Assembly (NCBI GenBank): GCA_017397955.1
Contig: JAFQHL010000045.1
Span: forward strand, 168,764 to 209,661
DNA: 40,898 bases
Reading direction: 5' to 3'
Source of the DNA: Clostridia bacterium
Lineage (GTDB): Bacteria; Bacillota; Clostridia; Oscillospirales; CAG-382
Shown piece after piece: positions 9,501 through 17,169 of this stretch. The translations under genes were made by a program, and so were the position numbers. The number at the start of each line of letters is the position of its first letter. Position 1 is the first letter of the stretch. The notes below the pieces were generated by a model that worked only from the letters and a program-made list of their open reading frames with translations, searched no databases and was not told where the DNA came from.

Positions 9501-12500
9501 AAAGGCATAGCTGTTAATTTTCTTAACGCCTTCCGGTATAACAACCTTTGTAATGGTTGCATCGCCGATATACCACATCTTAGAGGTTTCTGCATCGTCA
9601 AATGCAAGTTCTTCTTCTGTCTTTAAAACATATTCAAAGTTGGAAAAAGCAAAAGAGCCAATTTCTTTAAGTGATAAATCCGTAGGTATGACAACCGCTC
9701 CGCCGTTGCCATAGTAGTGGGTAAGACTGCCGCCGGTGGCAATATAGGGGTCCTTTACCTCTACAGTTACGGTTTGAGAGTAATATGTGCTTCTTCCGTC
9801 CATGGTAAGCTTAATTGTTACAGAAGCCAAACCTTCGGAAACAGCGGTAACAAGCCCTCCTTCGTTAACTGTAACAATGGATTCGTTACCAGATTCAAAT
9901 ACCACCTGAGTATCCTTGGGAAAATATGCATCAAGGGTGTAGTTAAGCAATACAGACTCGGAGGGGTACATGGACAGATTGTAGTTACCCTCAAAGAAAC
10001 GGGTGTCGCCGGTATCACCGATGTCCTTTTCGTCGTTATCCACTACATAGTATGCTTTGATAGTGTCGTAACCGTCCAAACGGAATATATCTGCAACGGG
10101 CTTATCGTATCTCATGTAGCCCTCGTCGCCCTCACCAAGTACGGTAAGGGTGAATTTAACGCTCTTACCGCTTTCGGGGTCTCTTGCCATTATCTGGGTA
10201 ACACCGGGAGCTACTGCAACTATCTTGTTGTTAACTATCTTGGCAACGGAGGTTTTTTGGGAGGTAAACTCTAAAAGTTCTACCCATTCGCTGTCGGGAT
10301 AACTAAGCGGCTCAAGCTTAAACACTTCGTTGGGGCTCATTGTAAGACCGTTTTCAAAGCCTTCAAACAAAAAGTCTACATAGTCGTCGGGTAAGCCCAC
10401 CTCGTAAGAGGCAATATTAAGCGCGTAGTCATAGCAGGTCAAAACAAAGGTCTTGCGGTTGATAAGACTGCTATCTTTAAGCTCGTAGATGTAATCCGTA
10501 AGCTCGAAGGTTACATAAGTTGTGTCGTTACGCTTTGAATAAATGGGGGTAAGGTACTGCTCAAAGGACTTGAGCAAGGAGGTTTCGTTGCCTTCCTCGT
10601 CTTCGTCGCTTACAACGTAACCAAGTTGTGCCGCCATTGCAAAATGGTTGTCGTATATAGCGGCTTTTGCGTACAAGCGGTTTATCTTTTCCGTATTGTC
10701 ATACTCATAATAGAATTCCACGTCTTTAAGTGTGGGTGCCTCAAAGTCTACGGTAAGCGGGAATTCAAAGGTGTTGTTCTTGTTGGTGGTCAGCGCGCCG
10801 TCGCCATAATCCATATAGCCCACAAGTTTAACGGTGTATTCGCTGTTGTTTGCAAGGTTATAATCCTGTGTGTCAAACTCTATCTCTATGTTTGCGGGGT
10901 ATATAGAGCCGCCATCACCGTAGGACTTTCTAACATCGTCATCAACACATTCAAATACAACCTCACCGGTTATATCGTCGGTTATGCTTATTTCTATCTT
11001 TGCGGCGTTTCTCAAAAGACCTGCCCATACAAAGCGCAAAGAGTGGATTGTGCCTTCCTGATTGGAAAGGGCAATATAATCTCTGTTTGCGGAAATAACA
11101 ATGTCATCGGGATTTTGTATAAAGTAATAGGTGCCCAAATAGCTTACGTAATCATCGTAAACGCCGCCTATGGGACGGGTTGCGTAAGCATCTGCCATGG
11201 TTTTGTCTTCAAAGGGAATAGCATCATCCAATTCGTCAGCATGGGTAGCAAAATAGTCAAGGTCAAACATGGGGGCGGTTGTCCAGTCACCATAAAATGC
11301 AAGGTAAGGAACATTAAGACTTATCTCGGTGCCCTCATTTGCCTTAAGGGTTATAAAACCCTCTACATACATACCGTTTTCAAAGGATTCGTCAAGATAT
11401 TTCTTGTCGCTGTCGCTAAGAGTAATAACGACCTTAACGTCTGCGGTTTCACCTGCACCAACGGTAAGCTTTGTACCGTTCAGGGTGCCGCCTTCGATAA
11501 CGCTTATGTCAAGCACAGCACCGTCAAGTATATAAGCTTCCTCGGTTATGGTGGTTTTACCGGCATTTGTCTTGGTTTCGCTAACGCCTTCAGTCATTAC
11601 GTAAGCACCGATATCATAGCTCAGCGCCTTGTCACCAATGTTGTTTACTGAAAAGTGCATTTCGTAAACGCCGTTCTTTTCGGGGTCATCGCCAAGCTCC
11701 AGCTTGGTGGTATCCATTTCAGCGCCAGTTTCGTCAAAGGTAGTTATATAGGCGGGTGTGGTAACGGAGTTAAGCAGATTTGCAAGCCCTGCACCTTGCT
11801 TTCTTACGGCATAGGGCACACCGTTGGTGTTTATCGCTATATCAGCTGTAGACATCATAAGGCGGTTAACCATTGCGGTAACCTTTGCGTTGTCATCGGC
11901 AATAGAGGGGAAGTTTTCCACTACATATTGACGCAAAAGAATTGCAACGCCTGCAAGGTTGGGACAAGCCATGGAGGTGCCGGAAAGTCTGTCATAGCCG
12001 CCGCCTGTTACGGCAGAAAGAATATCGCCGCCGTGTGCTGTAATTTCGGGTTTAATGCCAAGGTCAGGGGAGGGACCCCAAGAGGAAAAGTCGGACATAA
12101 AAGGACCGGAGGTTTGTTCAACGCTAATGCTAAGCATACCGCTTCCAACAGCTGCCAGCATTTCACCGTCGTTCTGGGATATAGAGCATACTGCCAGTGT
12201 AGCATCGCCAACGTTCATTTTTATATCGCCGGATACATTGTTGTAAATGATTATGCCTGCTGCGCCCTGCTTTTGGGCAACAAAGGCTTTTTCTTCAAAG
12301 GTGGTGTCACCGCGGCGTACAAGGGCAATCTTTCCCTTAACGTCAAGCCCTGTGTAGTCTGCGCTTCTGCCTATACCGGGTACGGTAACAAATTCAATTT
12401 CTATAGATTTTTCGTCGCCAAGCAAGGTTTCAAAAAACTTGTTTTCGATAGCCGCACCGTTGTTGGATTCATCAAAATATATAATGGTTTCGCCGTATTT

Positions 12501-13796
12501 GATATAAGGTGTCTCTACGCCTTTGATGGACGCAACGGAAATAACACCCTTGTAAGTGGAGGGAGAGCCAACCGTACTGGTATCGGGATTTGCGGTAAGC
12601 CCCAAGTTACCGTTAGCCTCAGAGCCGTAGGCGGAGCTGTAGCTGTTGGAGGCGGCGGCAATAACGCTTATACCCGCCTTGCGTATCTTGTCATAAACCT
12701 CATCTTCGTGGTCCTTGTCGCTTTCACGGCTGAAGCCGCAGGCGGTACCAAGGGACATATTTATAACGTCAACACCCAAAACAACGCAGTCCTCAAGCGC
12801 GGAAAGAATCCAAGCACTGCGGGCGGTATCCATAACATCGGAGAAAATTTTCATAGAAACAAGCTGTGCGTTGGGTGCAACACCGGTAATGGTGTCATCC
12901 TTGCCCACAATAACGCCGGAAACGTGGGTGCCGTGCTCGTTATGGGTAGAGTATACGTCAGGGTCGCTGTCCGCATAGTCAAATCCAAAGGGGACTTTTT
13001 CGTTGATGTAAACGTCATCAACGGAAAGACCTTCTCTAAGGCCTGCTGCCTTTGTATCTTTAAGAACTTTCGCCACATCATCATAGGTAAGGCCAAGCTT
13101 CTTGGATGTGAAGTTTTCTACGGAGAAGGCAGAGTGGCCGGAATCCAAGCCGGTATCCAAAACTGCCACAACCATACCGCTGCCGTCATAACCGCAACCT
13201 TCGCTGTTAAAAATACCCGTATCATAAACGTTTACGGTGTTTTCAACCAGCTTGGTGTCACAAGGCTTATACACTTCACCAACAATGGCATCCCTGCCCT
13301 TGCCAAGGGATTTGCATACAGCCTCAAAGTCACCGGCTTTTATAACAATTTCAAAGCCGGAAAGCAAGGTGTTATAGTTTTCACCCGTAGTGTAAGCTAT
13401 ACCAAGCTTGTCGATGGCAGAAAGCACTTCCGCTTTTTCTTCTGCAATTTTTGCATCTGTTTCTGCTGCTTTGTCACTCTTGGTAACAAAGTCCAACAAG
13501 CTTATTTTTTTGTCGGTTTTTTCGTAAGCATCGTACAGATTTTCCGTGCTTAAAGTGATGATAACCGAAAGGTCGGTATCATCGCTTATACCTTCATTAA
13601 GCTTGTAAAAAACGGAATTGTTAAGATGCTCTGTATAATCCACCTTAACATCATCTAAAACGCGTATATATGACGCATCATAGCTTGAAGCCACAACCTC
13701 CTCAGAAACCGAGGAAAAATTGCTAAGTAATGTGGCTGCCGCCAAACCTGTTACCGCAAATGCTTGCAGTGCTCTTTTAAGTCTTTTCTTGATCAT
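6564..13796 (-). CDS. Giant cell-envelope subtilase (lactocepin/C5a-peptidase-like) with BspA-type leucine-rich repeats
   Basis: A 2410-residue secreted S8 serine protease. A signal peptide covers about residues 1-36. Catalytic residues are Asp214 (AVLDTG), His288 (HGTHVSG) and Ser608 (SGTSMACP), with oxyanion Asn384 (AASNS). A PA insertion (about 465-560, GKIALVRRG and GAAGIIIYN) sits between His and Ser as in lactocepins. A fn3-like module follows, with the family-typical NVPYLAFYGDW near residue 832. Two Ig-like BIG2 units lie around 1160-1220 and 1276-1348. BspA/LRR_5 repeats fill about 1366-2168. A helical stretch, a Ser/Glu linker and a membrane helix (2372-2393) followed by KGKKKN anchor the C-terminus, and no LPxTG was found. 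The start is supported by GGAAAGG about 11 bases upstream. It heads the transporter operon, so the likely role is to degrade external protein for peptide uptake, with repeats for adhesion. Confidence 0.93.
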   Translation of the reverse strand: MIKKRLKRALQAFAVTGLAAATLLSNFSSVSEEVVASSYDASYIRVLDDVKVDYTEHLNNSVFYKLNEGISDDTDLSVIITLSTENLYDAYEKTDKKISLLDFVTKSDKAAETDAKIAEEKAEVLSAIDKLGIAYTTGENYNTLLSGFEIVIKAGDFEAVCKSLGKGRDAIVGEVYKPCDTKLVENTVNVYDTGIFNSEGCGYDGSGMVVAVLDTGLDSGHSAFSVENFTSKKLGLTYDDVAKVLKDTKAAGLREGLSVDDVYINEKVPFGFDYADSDPDVYSTHNEHGTHVSGVIVGKDDTITGVAPNAQLVSMKIFSDVMDTARSAWILSALEDCVVLGVDVINMSLGTACGFSRESDKDHEDEVYDKIRKAGISVIAAASNSYSSAYGSEANGNLGLTANPDTSTVGSPSTYKGVISVASIKGVETPYIKYGETIIYFDESNNGAAIENKFFETLLGDEKSIEIEFVTVPGIGRSADYTGLDVKGKIALVRRGDTTFEEKAFVAQKQGAAGIIIYNNVSGDIKMNVGDATLAVCSISQNDGEMLAAVGSGMLSISVEQTSGPFMSDFSSWGPSPDLGIKPEITAHGGDILSAVTGGGYDRLSGTSMACPNLAGVAILLRQYVVENFPSIADDNAKVTAMVNRLMMSTADIAINTNGVPYAVRKQGAGLANLLNSVTTPAYITTFDETGAEMDTTKLELGDDPEKNGVYEMHFSVNNIGDKALSYDIGAYVMTEGVSETKTNAGKTTITEEAYILDGAVLDISVIEGGTLNGTKLTVGAGETADVKVVITLSDSDKKYLDESFENGMYVEGFITLKANEGTEISLNVPYLAFYGDWTTAPMFDLDYFATHADELDDAIPFEDKTMADAYATRPIGGVYDDYVSYLGTYYFIQNPDDIVISANRDYIALSNQEGTIHSLRFVWAGLLRNAAKIEISITDDITGEVVFECVDDDVRKSYGDGGSIYPANIEIEFDTQDYNLANNSEYTVKLVGYMDYGDGALTTNKNNTFEFPLTVDFEAPTLKDVEFYYEYDNTEKINRLYAKAAIYDNHFAMAAQLGYVVSDEDEEGNETSLLKSFEQYLTPIYSKRNDTTYVTFELTDYIYELKDSSLINRKTFVLTCYDYALNIASYEVGLPDDYVDFLFEGFENGLTMSPNEVFKLEPLSYPDSEWVELLEFTSQKTSVAKIVNNKIVAVAPGVTQIMARDPESGKSVKFTLTVLGEGDEGYMRYDKPVADIFRLDGYDTIKAYYVVDNDEKDIGDTGDTRFFEGNYNLSMYPSESVLLNYTLDAYFPKDTQVVFESGNESIVTVNEGGLVTAVSEGLASVTIKLTMDGRSTYYSQTVTVEVKDPYIATGGSLTHYYGNGGAVVIPTDLSLKEIGSFAFSNFEYVLKTEEELAFDDAETSKMWYIGDATITKVVIPEGVKKINSYAFASLTALEEVVFPSTLEAVEYGAFYGCTSLKKISFSSENNLKIINQNAFESCNLQGTIKLDSICIVSDYAFAGNKELKGIEMADTLLSIGQYAFAGCKNLSEVTIGASKVKYGAYAFTDCEALTEFYVNAAVLPEGMFYECENMTKVTVGPEVNDIGEFAFRDTKIESFVVSEGNKAYKVQTNSYILSADGSTLVAVAPTFEGEFSYDDIGGAKVSVVADGAFSHNKTITDIKLSAVTAVGDYAFASNPVLVSVSLGKLDSIGEYAFFETAITELPEFTAKTSIGKYAFAHSAVTNVRIPDGMTVEEGVFSELFKLEEVVIGDNVTLGKYAFNASKDYVFTVDYYIDGEDRMYYYVFSTSLKTLTIGENAVIGENAFANAASLESVTLGKGAKIGYMAFYNNCSLKDIDLSGAVEIGDYAFSGDVYYVCYDENMTVAAVDSEGHYVYDYHGLALESIDLSSAESIGANAFSYCRQLKSVVLGEKITVIPEYAFAGCIALEEIDLSRIVTVDGYAFTETALTSANLSAAETVGDYAFVYCNALESVSFNKNGVDVGEGAFSYCEVLATVSNLKYVRNIGDYAFAYNAIVKADISGAESLGKHAFMKEELTEFDVTIGNALTRVGDNPFAMCKIDAFKITEKESFNGTDYSVDVYTYDISDTVKIIDGSIYCVTDKGLILCTYAGEGDFAKVADGTVRVSSMAFAYSDVKTVSLPYTVRAIGHKAFFGCDKLDTVVFSSFEAPILEEEFDPTYYECFENLPGSGNFGTYTDYDGNEVEIFGTGLIPYYMWNSTDGMYSNVFYGASFVNYVGKVENKLTMIRPVNGLYYDSYILGQYFDTFMDGASAADDTTLEAIDAINKLPEQVKYTDKALVEAARAAYNKVATTEQQALVSNYPALVSAEQRITALTPNDEVSGGEESEESGENSSDAEGDNNKASDFSMTPVWISIGALAVVALITAIISTAKGKKKNTEADDGAEKE
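7293..9701 (-). repeat. Coding array of BspA/LRR_5 leucine-rich repeats within the subtilase
   Basis: Roughly residues 1366-2168 of the protease repeat a unit of about 20-25 residues with the form I-x-x-Y-A-F-x-x-x-x-x-L-x-x-V-x-L. Examples are INSYAFASLTALEEVVFP, IGQYAFAGCKNLSEVTIG and IGANAFSYCRQLKSVVLG. This is the Treponema pallidum/BspA type of leucine-rich repeat, common on surface proteins of gut and oral bacteria. Unit boundaries are approximate because some units carry insertions. Confidence 0.88.
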
Positions 13797-13850
13797 GGAA
13801 CAAACGCCTTTCCTTGTCTTTTATGTGCGGACACACTTACAGCACATATC

Positions 13851-13878
13851 ACTATACTATACAATATTTTCGTTGCAA
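13851..13878 (-). promoter_or_regulatory. Probable promoter of the protease-transporter operon
   Basis: On the minus strand, TTGCAA (13873-13878) and TATAGT (13851-13856) are separated by 16 bases, placing a start of transcription about 45 bases before the protease ATG. The -35 lies within a perfect 12-base palindrome (13873-13884), which could be an operator. It is weaker than the other promoters in this window. Confidence 0.5.
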
Positions 13879-13937
13879 TTGCAATAGTTTTACAGCAAAT
13901 ATGATAAATTATATTACATATTATATAAAAAGTGGCA

Positions 13938-13966
13938 TTTACTTTTTCAAAAAGCTGTGTTATAAT
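13938..13966 (+). promoter_or_regulatory. Promoter of the membrane CXXC / Fe-S-thioredoxin pair
   Basis: TTTACT (13938-13943), a 17-base spacer and TATAAT (13961-13966) with an extended TGT just upstream. The last 18 bases (13949-13966) are identical to the promoter at 35556-35573. The predicted transcript starts near 13973, only about 12 bases before the GGAGG ribosome binding site. Confidence 0.8.
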
Positions 13967-13982
13967 CAAAATGTGATATGAT

Positions 13983-14771
13983 TTGGAGGTGATATTTATC
14001 AATAACAAGCTTATAAAAGTCTTTCACGTGTTTTTGAATGTAGTTACCACGGTTATGTGTATGGTTGCGGGCCTGTGTCTTATAGCCGCTTGTGTGGATA
14101 TCTATACGTCAGGCGACAAGCCTTTTTCCGCCGAGGCTGTGGCGCAACGTTTTGATGTGATTGATGTGCCCGTTTATATGTGCTTGGCTGTTATCGCTTT
14201 GGGTTTTCTGTTTTCCCTGTTTTTTCAAAGCAGTGAAATGAAAAACAAAGCTCAGCGATACAGCGCAGCCTGCATAAACAGCCTTTACAAAAAGGCAGAT
14301 ACGGAAAAATGTGATATTGGGCTGGCTTACGTAGTGAAAACGCAGCGCAAAAAGCGTTTTGTGCTTTTAGCGGTTCTCGTCGCTTTAACTACGCTTGGTA
14401 CACTTGTGTTCTTTGTTTTTGCTTTTAACTCTGCCAATTACAAAACACAGGACGTTAATTCTTCGGTAATAAAGCTAAGTCTTGCGGGACTTATATGCCT
14501 TGCCCCCGCTTTAGTATGGGGTATTGCCTGTGAATATATGGCACTGGGCATAAGAAGAACCGAGGGAGAGGCGCTGCGTAAAATAATATCCGCCGGCAAC
14601 ACAAAGCAGGTTCCCGCAGATTGCTACGGCAAGCGTTTGGAGCTGGGGGTTAAACTGGGGTGTATTGCCGTTGCCGCGGCGTTTATAGCCTACGGTTTTG
14701 CAACAGGCGGTAGCGATGCTGTTTTGGGTAAAGCAGTTAACCTTTGTATGGAATGTGTGGGATTGGGGTGA
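13983..14771 (+). CDS. Five-helix membrane protein ending in a CMEC motif (CD1871A-like C-terminus); start codon uncertain
   Basis: About 257-262 residues with five predicted membrane helices (near 14-37, 59-82, 124-148, 162-187 and 226-245). The C-terminal helix plus AVNLCMECVGLG (Cys255, Cys258) resembles the small CD1871A-type CXXC proteins of Clostridia, which I recall being encoded beside 4Fe-4S proteins, as here. The rest is unrecognised. The next gene starts six bases after this stop, so the pair forms an operon and a membrane thiol/electron-transfer role is inferred. The start is unclear. The TTG at 13983 and GTG at 13989 overlap the GGAGG (13985-13989). The codon correctly spaced from that site is ATC at 13998, which would give a protein beginning (M)NNKLIK. 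No in-frame ATG occurs before the first helix. Confidence 0.85.
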   Translation: MEVIFINNKLIKVFHVFLNVVTTVMCMVAGLCLIAACVDIYTSGDKPFSAEAVAQRFDVIDVPVYMCLAVIALGFLFSLFFQSSEMKNKAQRYSAACINSLYKKADTEKCDIGLAYVVKTQRKKRFVLLAVLVALTTLGTLVFFVFAFNSANYKTQDVNSSVIKLSLAGLICLAPALVWGIACEYMALGIRRTEGEALRKIISAGNTKQVPADCYGKRLELGVKLGCIAVAAAFIAYGFATGGSDAVLGKAVNLCMECVGLG

Positions 14772-14777
14772 TTTGGT

Positions 14778-16277
14778 ATGTCAAATATAAACAACAAGGT
14801 AAAACGTTACATTCCCACAAAGCGTAAGCTTGTGCAGCTTTACTTTGCCCTGCTTTATAATGTTAACGTAAAAGGCTTTTCTTCGGGTACCTTGTATAAA
14901 GGCGAAAGCAAAAGATTTTGCGTACCGGGCATAAATTGCTATTCCTGTCCCGGTGCGGTGGGCGCCTGTCCTCTTGGCTCTCTGCAAGGAGCTTACGGCA
15001 ACGGAAGAAGCACACTTTTTTATATGGGCGGCATTATACTGCTGTTTAGCATAATGTTCGGCAGGCTTATCTGCGGCTATGCCTGTCCCTTCGGCTTGAT
15101 ACAGGAGCTGTTTTATAAAGTAAAAACTCCCAAGGTTAGAAAAAGTCCCGTTACCCGTATTTTATCCGCAGTAAAATATTTTATCCTTGTGTTCTTAGCG
15201 GTTATAGTGCCTATAATGTACGCCTTTAAAGATCAGGCTGTACCGGGCTTTTGTAAATACATTTGCCCCGCAGGTACTTTGGAAGGTGGTATAAGTCTGC
15301 TGGCTAACAAAGTTAACAACAGTTACTTTTCCTCCTTGGGACCGCTGTTTACGTGGAAGTTTGCATTGCTTGTAAGCTTTATAGTAGGCTCTGTGTTCAT
15401 TTTTCGTATCTTTTGCCGCTTTGCTTGCCCCTTGGGTGCACTGTATGGCTTGTTCAACCGCTTTTCCGTGTTCGGTATAAAGCTGGAAAAAGATAAATGT
15501 GTTCACTGCAATTTGTGCATAAGCAGTTGTAAGCTGGATATAAAGCATGTGGGTGACAGAGAATGTATAAGCTGTGGCGAGTGTATTAAGCTTTGCCCTA
15601 CAAACGCCATCAGCTGGAAAGGCTCTTTATTTAAGCTTCCTCCCAACGAAGTCGGGGAGAAGAAAGAAACGATAAAGACAGACAAAAAACGCCGAATTGT
15701 TCAGATAATAAGTACCGTTGTAATGCTTAGCGTTTTAGTGGGCGCGTTCCTTTATTATTGGAACGACAGCCCCAAAATAAGCAAGCCTGTTATTGAAGAG
15801 CAAGGGCAGGAAGAGGGGGCGCCTCCTTACGGTGTTGAGGTTGGAAACAGTTGTAACGGATATAGCTTAGACCTGTTTGATGCAAGTGGCTTAAAAGGCG
15901 AAAAAACAGACCCCACCAAGTACGGTAAGGTCACGGTTATAAACTTCTGGGGCGTATGGTGCGGACCCTGTGTTGCAGAATTGCCACACTTTAACAGCCT
16001 TGCCAAGGAGTATGGCGACAGAATTACGGTGGTGGCAATTCATACCGATAATATGTTTGATGGTGCACCTGCATTTGTTGCCGAAAAGTATTCCGACAGC
16101 CCGATAGTTTTTGCCAAGGACGAAGCAACAGAATTGTATCATACTTATTTGGAATGTGGCGATGCCTATCCCGTAACCTTTGTTTTGGACAGCAAGGGGG
16201 TAATTTCAAGCAAATTTGTTAGCTCTGTTACGGAAGAAGAACTGCGCGCGGCTATAGAAAAGGCTTTAAAAGAATAG
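14778..16277 (+). CDS. Polytopic 4Fe-4S membrane protein fused to a TlpA-like thioredoxin
   Basis: A 499-residue fusion. The N-terminal region has a Cys cluster at 48, 54, 57 and 64 (CVPGINCYSCPGAVGACP) and membrane helices carrying NapH-like CGYACPFGL (Cys99, Cys103), CKYICPAG (Cys159, Cys163) and CRFACPLGA (Cys213, Cys217). Two 4Fe-4S ferredoxin clusters follow, CVHCNLCISSC (241-251) and CISCGECIKLC (263-273). A further helix (about 308-327) leads to a TlpA/redoxin domain with the active site WCGPC (Cys395, Cys398) and a cis-Pro region near DAYPVTFVLD. NapH/CcoG-type proteins pass electrons across or at the membrane, and TlpA-type domains reduce or exchange disulfides outside the cell membrane. 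The fusion therefore suggests that cytoplasmic electrons are used to reduce extracytoplasmic thiols. A hairpin terminator follows. Confidence 0.93.
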   Translation: MSNINNKVKRYIPTKRKLVQLYFALLYNVNVKGFSSGTLYKGESKRFCVPGINCYSCPGAVGACPLGSLQGAYGNGRSTLFYMGGIILLFSIMFGRLICGYACPFGLIQELFYKVKTPKVRKSPVTRILSAVKYFILVFLAVIVPIMYAFKDQAVPGFCKYICPAGTLEGGISLLANKVNNSYFSSLGPLFTWKFALLVSFIVGSVFIFRIFCRFACPLGALYGLFNRFSVFGIKLEKDKCVHCNLCISSCKLDIKHVGDRECISCGECIKLCPTNAISWKGSLFKLPPNEVGEKKETIKTDKKRRIVQIISTVVMLSVLVGAFLYYWNDSPKISKPVIEEQGQEEGAPPYGVEVGNSCNGYSLDLFDASGLKGEKTDPTKYGKVTVINFWGVWCGPCVAELPHFNSLAKEYGDRITVVAIHTDNMFDGAPAFVAEKYSDSPIVFAKDEATELYHTYLECGDAYPVTFVLDSKGVISSKFVSSVTEEELRAAIEKALKE

Positions 16278-16289
16278 TTTTGTAAAACA

Positions 16290-16321
16290 AAAGCCTATGG
16301 TTTTTAAGAACCATAGGCTTT
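16290..16321. terminator. Bidirectional intrinsic terminator between convergent operons
   Basis: A perfect 13-bp stem (16290-16302 with 16309-16321) and a six-base loop, with A-rich and T-rich flanks. It lies 12 bases after the plus-strand stop and about 20 bases after the minus-strand dockerin gene stop, so it can serve both. Confidence 0.9.
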
Positions 16322-16341
16322 CTTGTCGGGATTATTTGTCT

Positions 16342-17169
16342 TTACAGACGGTCTATAATTCCGGCATCATACCTCAAAATTGCTGCCGCATCAAGACTGT
16401 TAACATCTCCGTCACCGTTGACATCGGCATAGCTTAAACGATGGGAGTCGATAGTATATAACATAGCATCGTGCCTTAAAACTAAGGCGGCATCCAAATT
16501 ATCTGTCTTTCCGTCACCGTTTACGTCGCCTTTAATACCGTCTTCAGGCTGTGCTTCATCCTCCGCAACGGAGATGGATATACTTGCATCCTCCAAGTGG
16601 CTTACAACCTCGTATTCAAAGTACTCGTCATACAATTCCATAAACTGCCAATCAAAGGCAGGTGTGCCACTGTGCACCGCTTTGAAATTTAGCTTAACAA
16701 TAAACTCATCTTCCAAGCAAATCAGGCTTTCTTCGTTAAAGAAAGAGATAGATACCGTTACCATATTGGCAACACTTTTGTTTTCGGCTTCTACGGCACC
16801 AAGACCCATGATGCCGCCATAGTTGCTGGCATCTGTCCAAACACCGTTTTTGCCAACGATTGTAACATCGCTTTCTGTGGCAGTTTCCAGGACGATGTAG
16901 CGGGTATCGAAGGCAAACTGTACCGCAAATGCGCTAACGCAGGTATCAAACTCATACTCGCTCCATTTAAAGCGCATCTCAAAGCTTTCACCAACATCAA
17001 CTTGTGCGGGTGCGCTTATCTCAAACTTACACGGAAAGCTTGTGGGAGAATAAAGGGTGCATACCGTATCCTCTGCATAAGCAGATATGCCAATCGCGCT
17101 TGCAATTGCAGTTACCGCAAATATAACAGCAAGTGCCTTTAAAACCGTGCTTCTACTCATACAGCCCAT
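16342..17169 (-). CDS. Secreted cohesin-like / dockerin protein
   Basis: About 272-275 residues. After a signal peptide (ending near AYA-E, residue 32) a region of about 50-200 has the look of a cohesin-type beta-sandwich (VDVGESFEMRFKWSE, FAVQFAFDTRYIVLETAT). The C-terminus is a type I dockerin with two calcium-binding repeats, DVNGDGKTDNLDAALVLRHD (215-234) and DVNGDGDVNSLDAAAILRYD (249-268). Dockerins bind cohesins in cellulosomes and other surface assemblies. No separate scaffoldin is visible here. The ATG at 17169 overlaps the previous stop as TAATG, and a second in-frame ATG at 17160 gives a more typical signal peptide. Neither has a clear ribosome site, so translational coupling is likely. 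It is the last gene of the lipoprotein operon. Confidence 0.87.
   Translation of the reverse strand: MGCMSRSTVLKALAVIFAVTAIASAIGISAYAEDTVCTLYSPTSFPCKFEISAPAQVDVGESFEMRFKWSEYEFDTCVSAFAVQFAFDTRYIVLETATESDVTIVGKNGVWTDASNYGGIMGLGAVEAENKSVANMVTVSISFFNEESLICLEDEFIVKLNFKAVHSGTPAFDWQFMELYDEYFEYEVVSHLEDASISISVAEDEAQPEDGIKGDVNGDGKTDNLDAALVLRHDAMLYTIDSHRLSYADVNGDGDVNSLDAAAILRYDAGIIDRL

Noticed and set aside
11655..13553. Long plus-strand open frame (632 codons) inside the subtilase gene
   Set aside because: It is antisense to a protease with all catalytic motifs. Its translation is Cys/Gly/Tyr-rich without domains, and it has no ribosome site.
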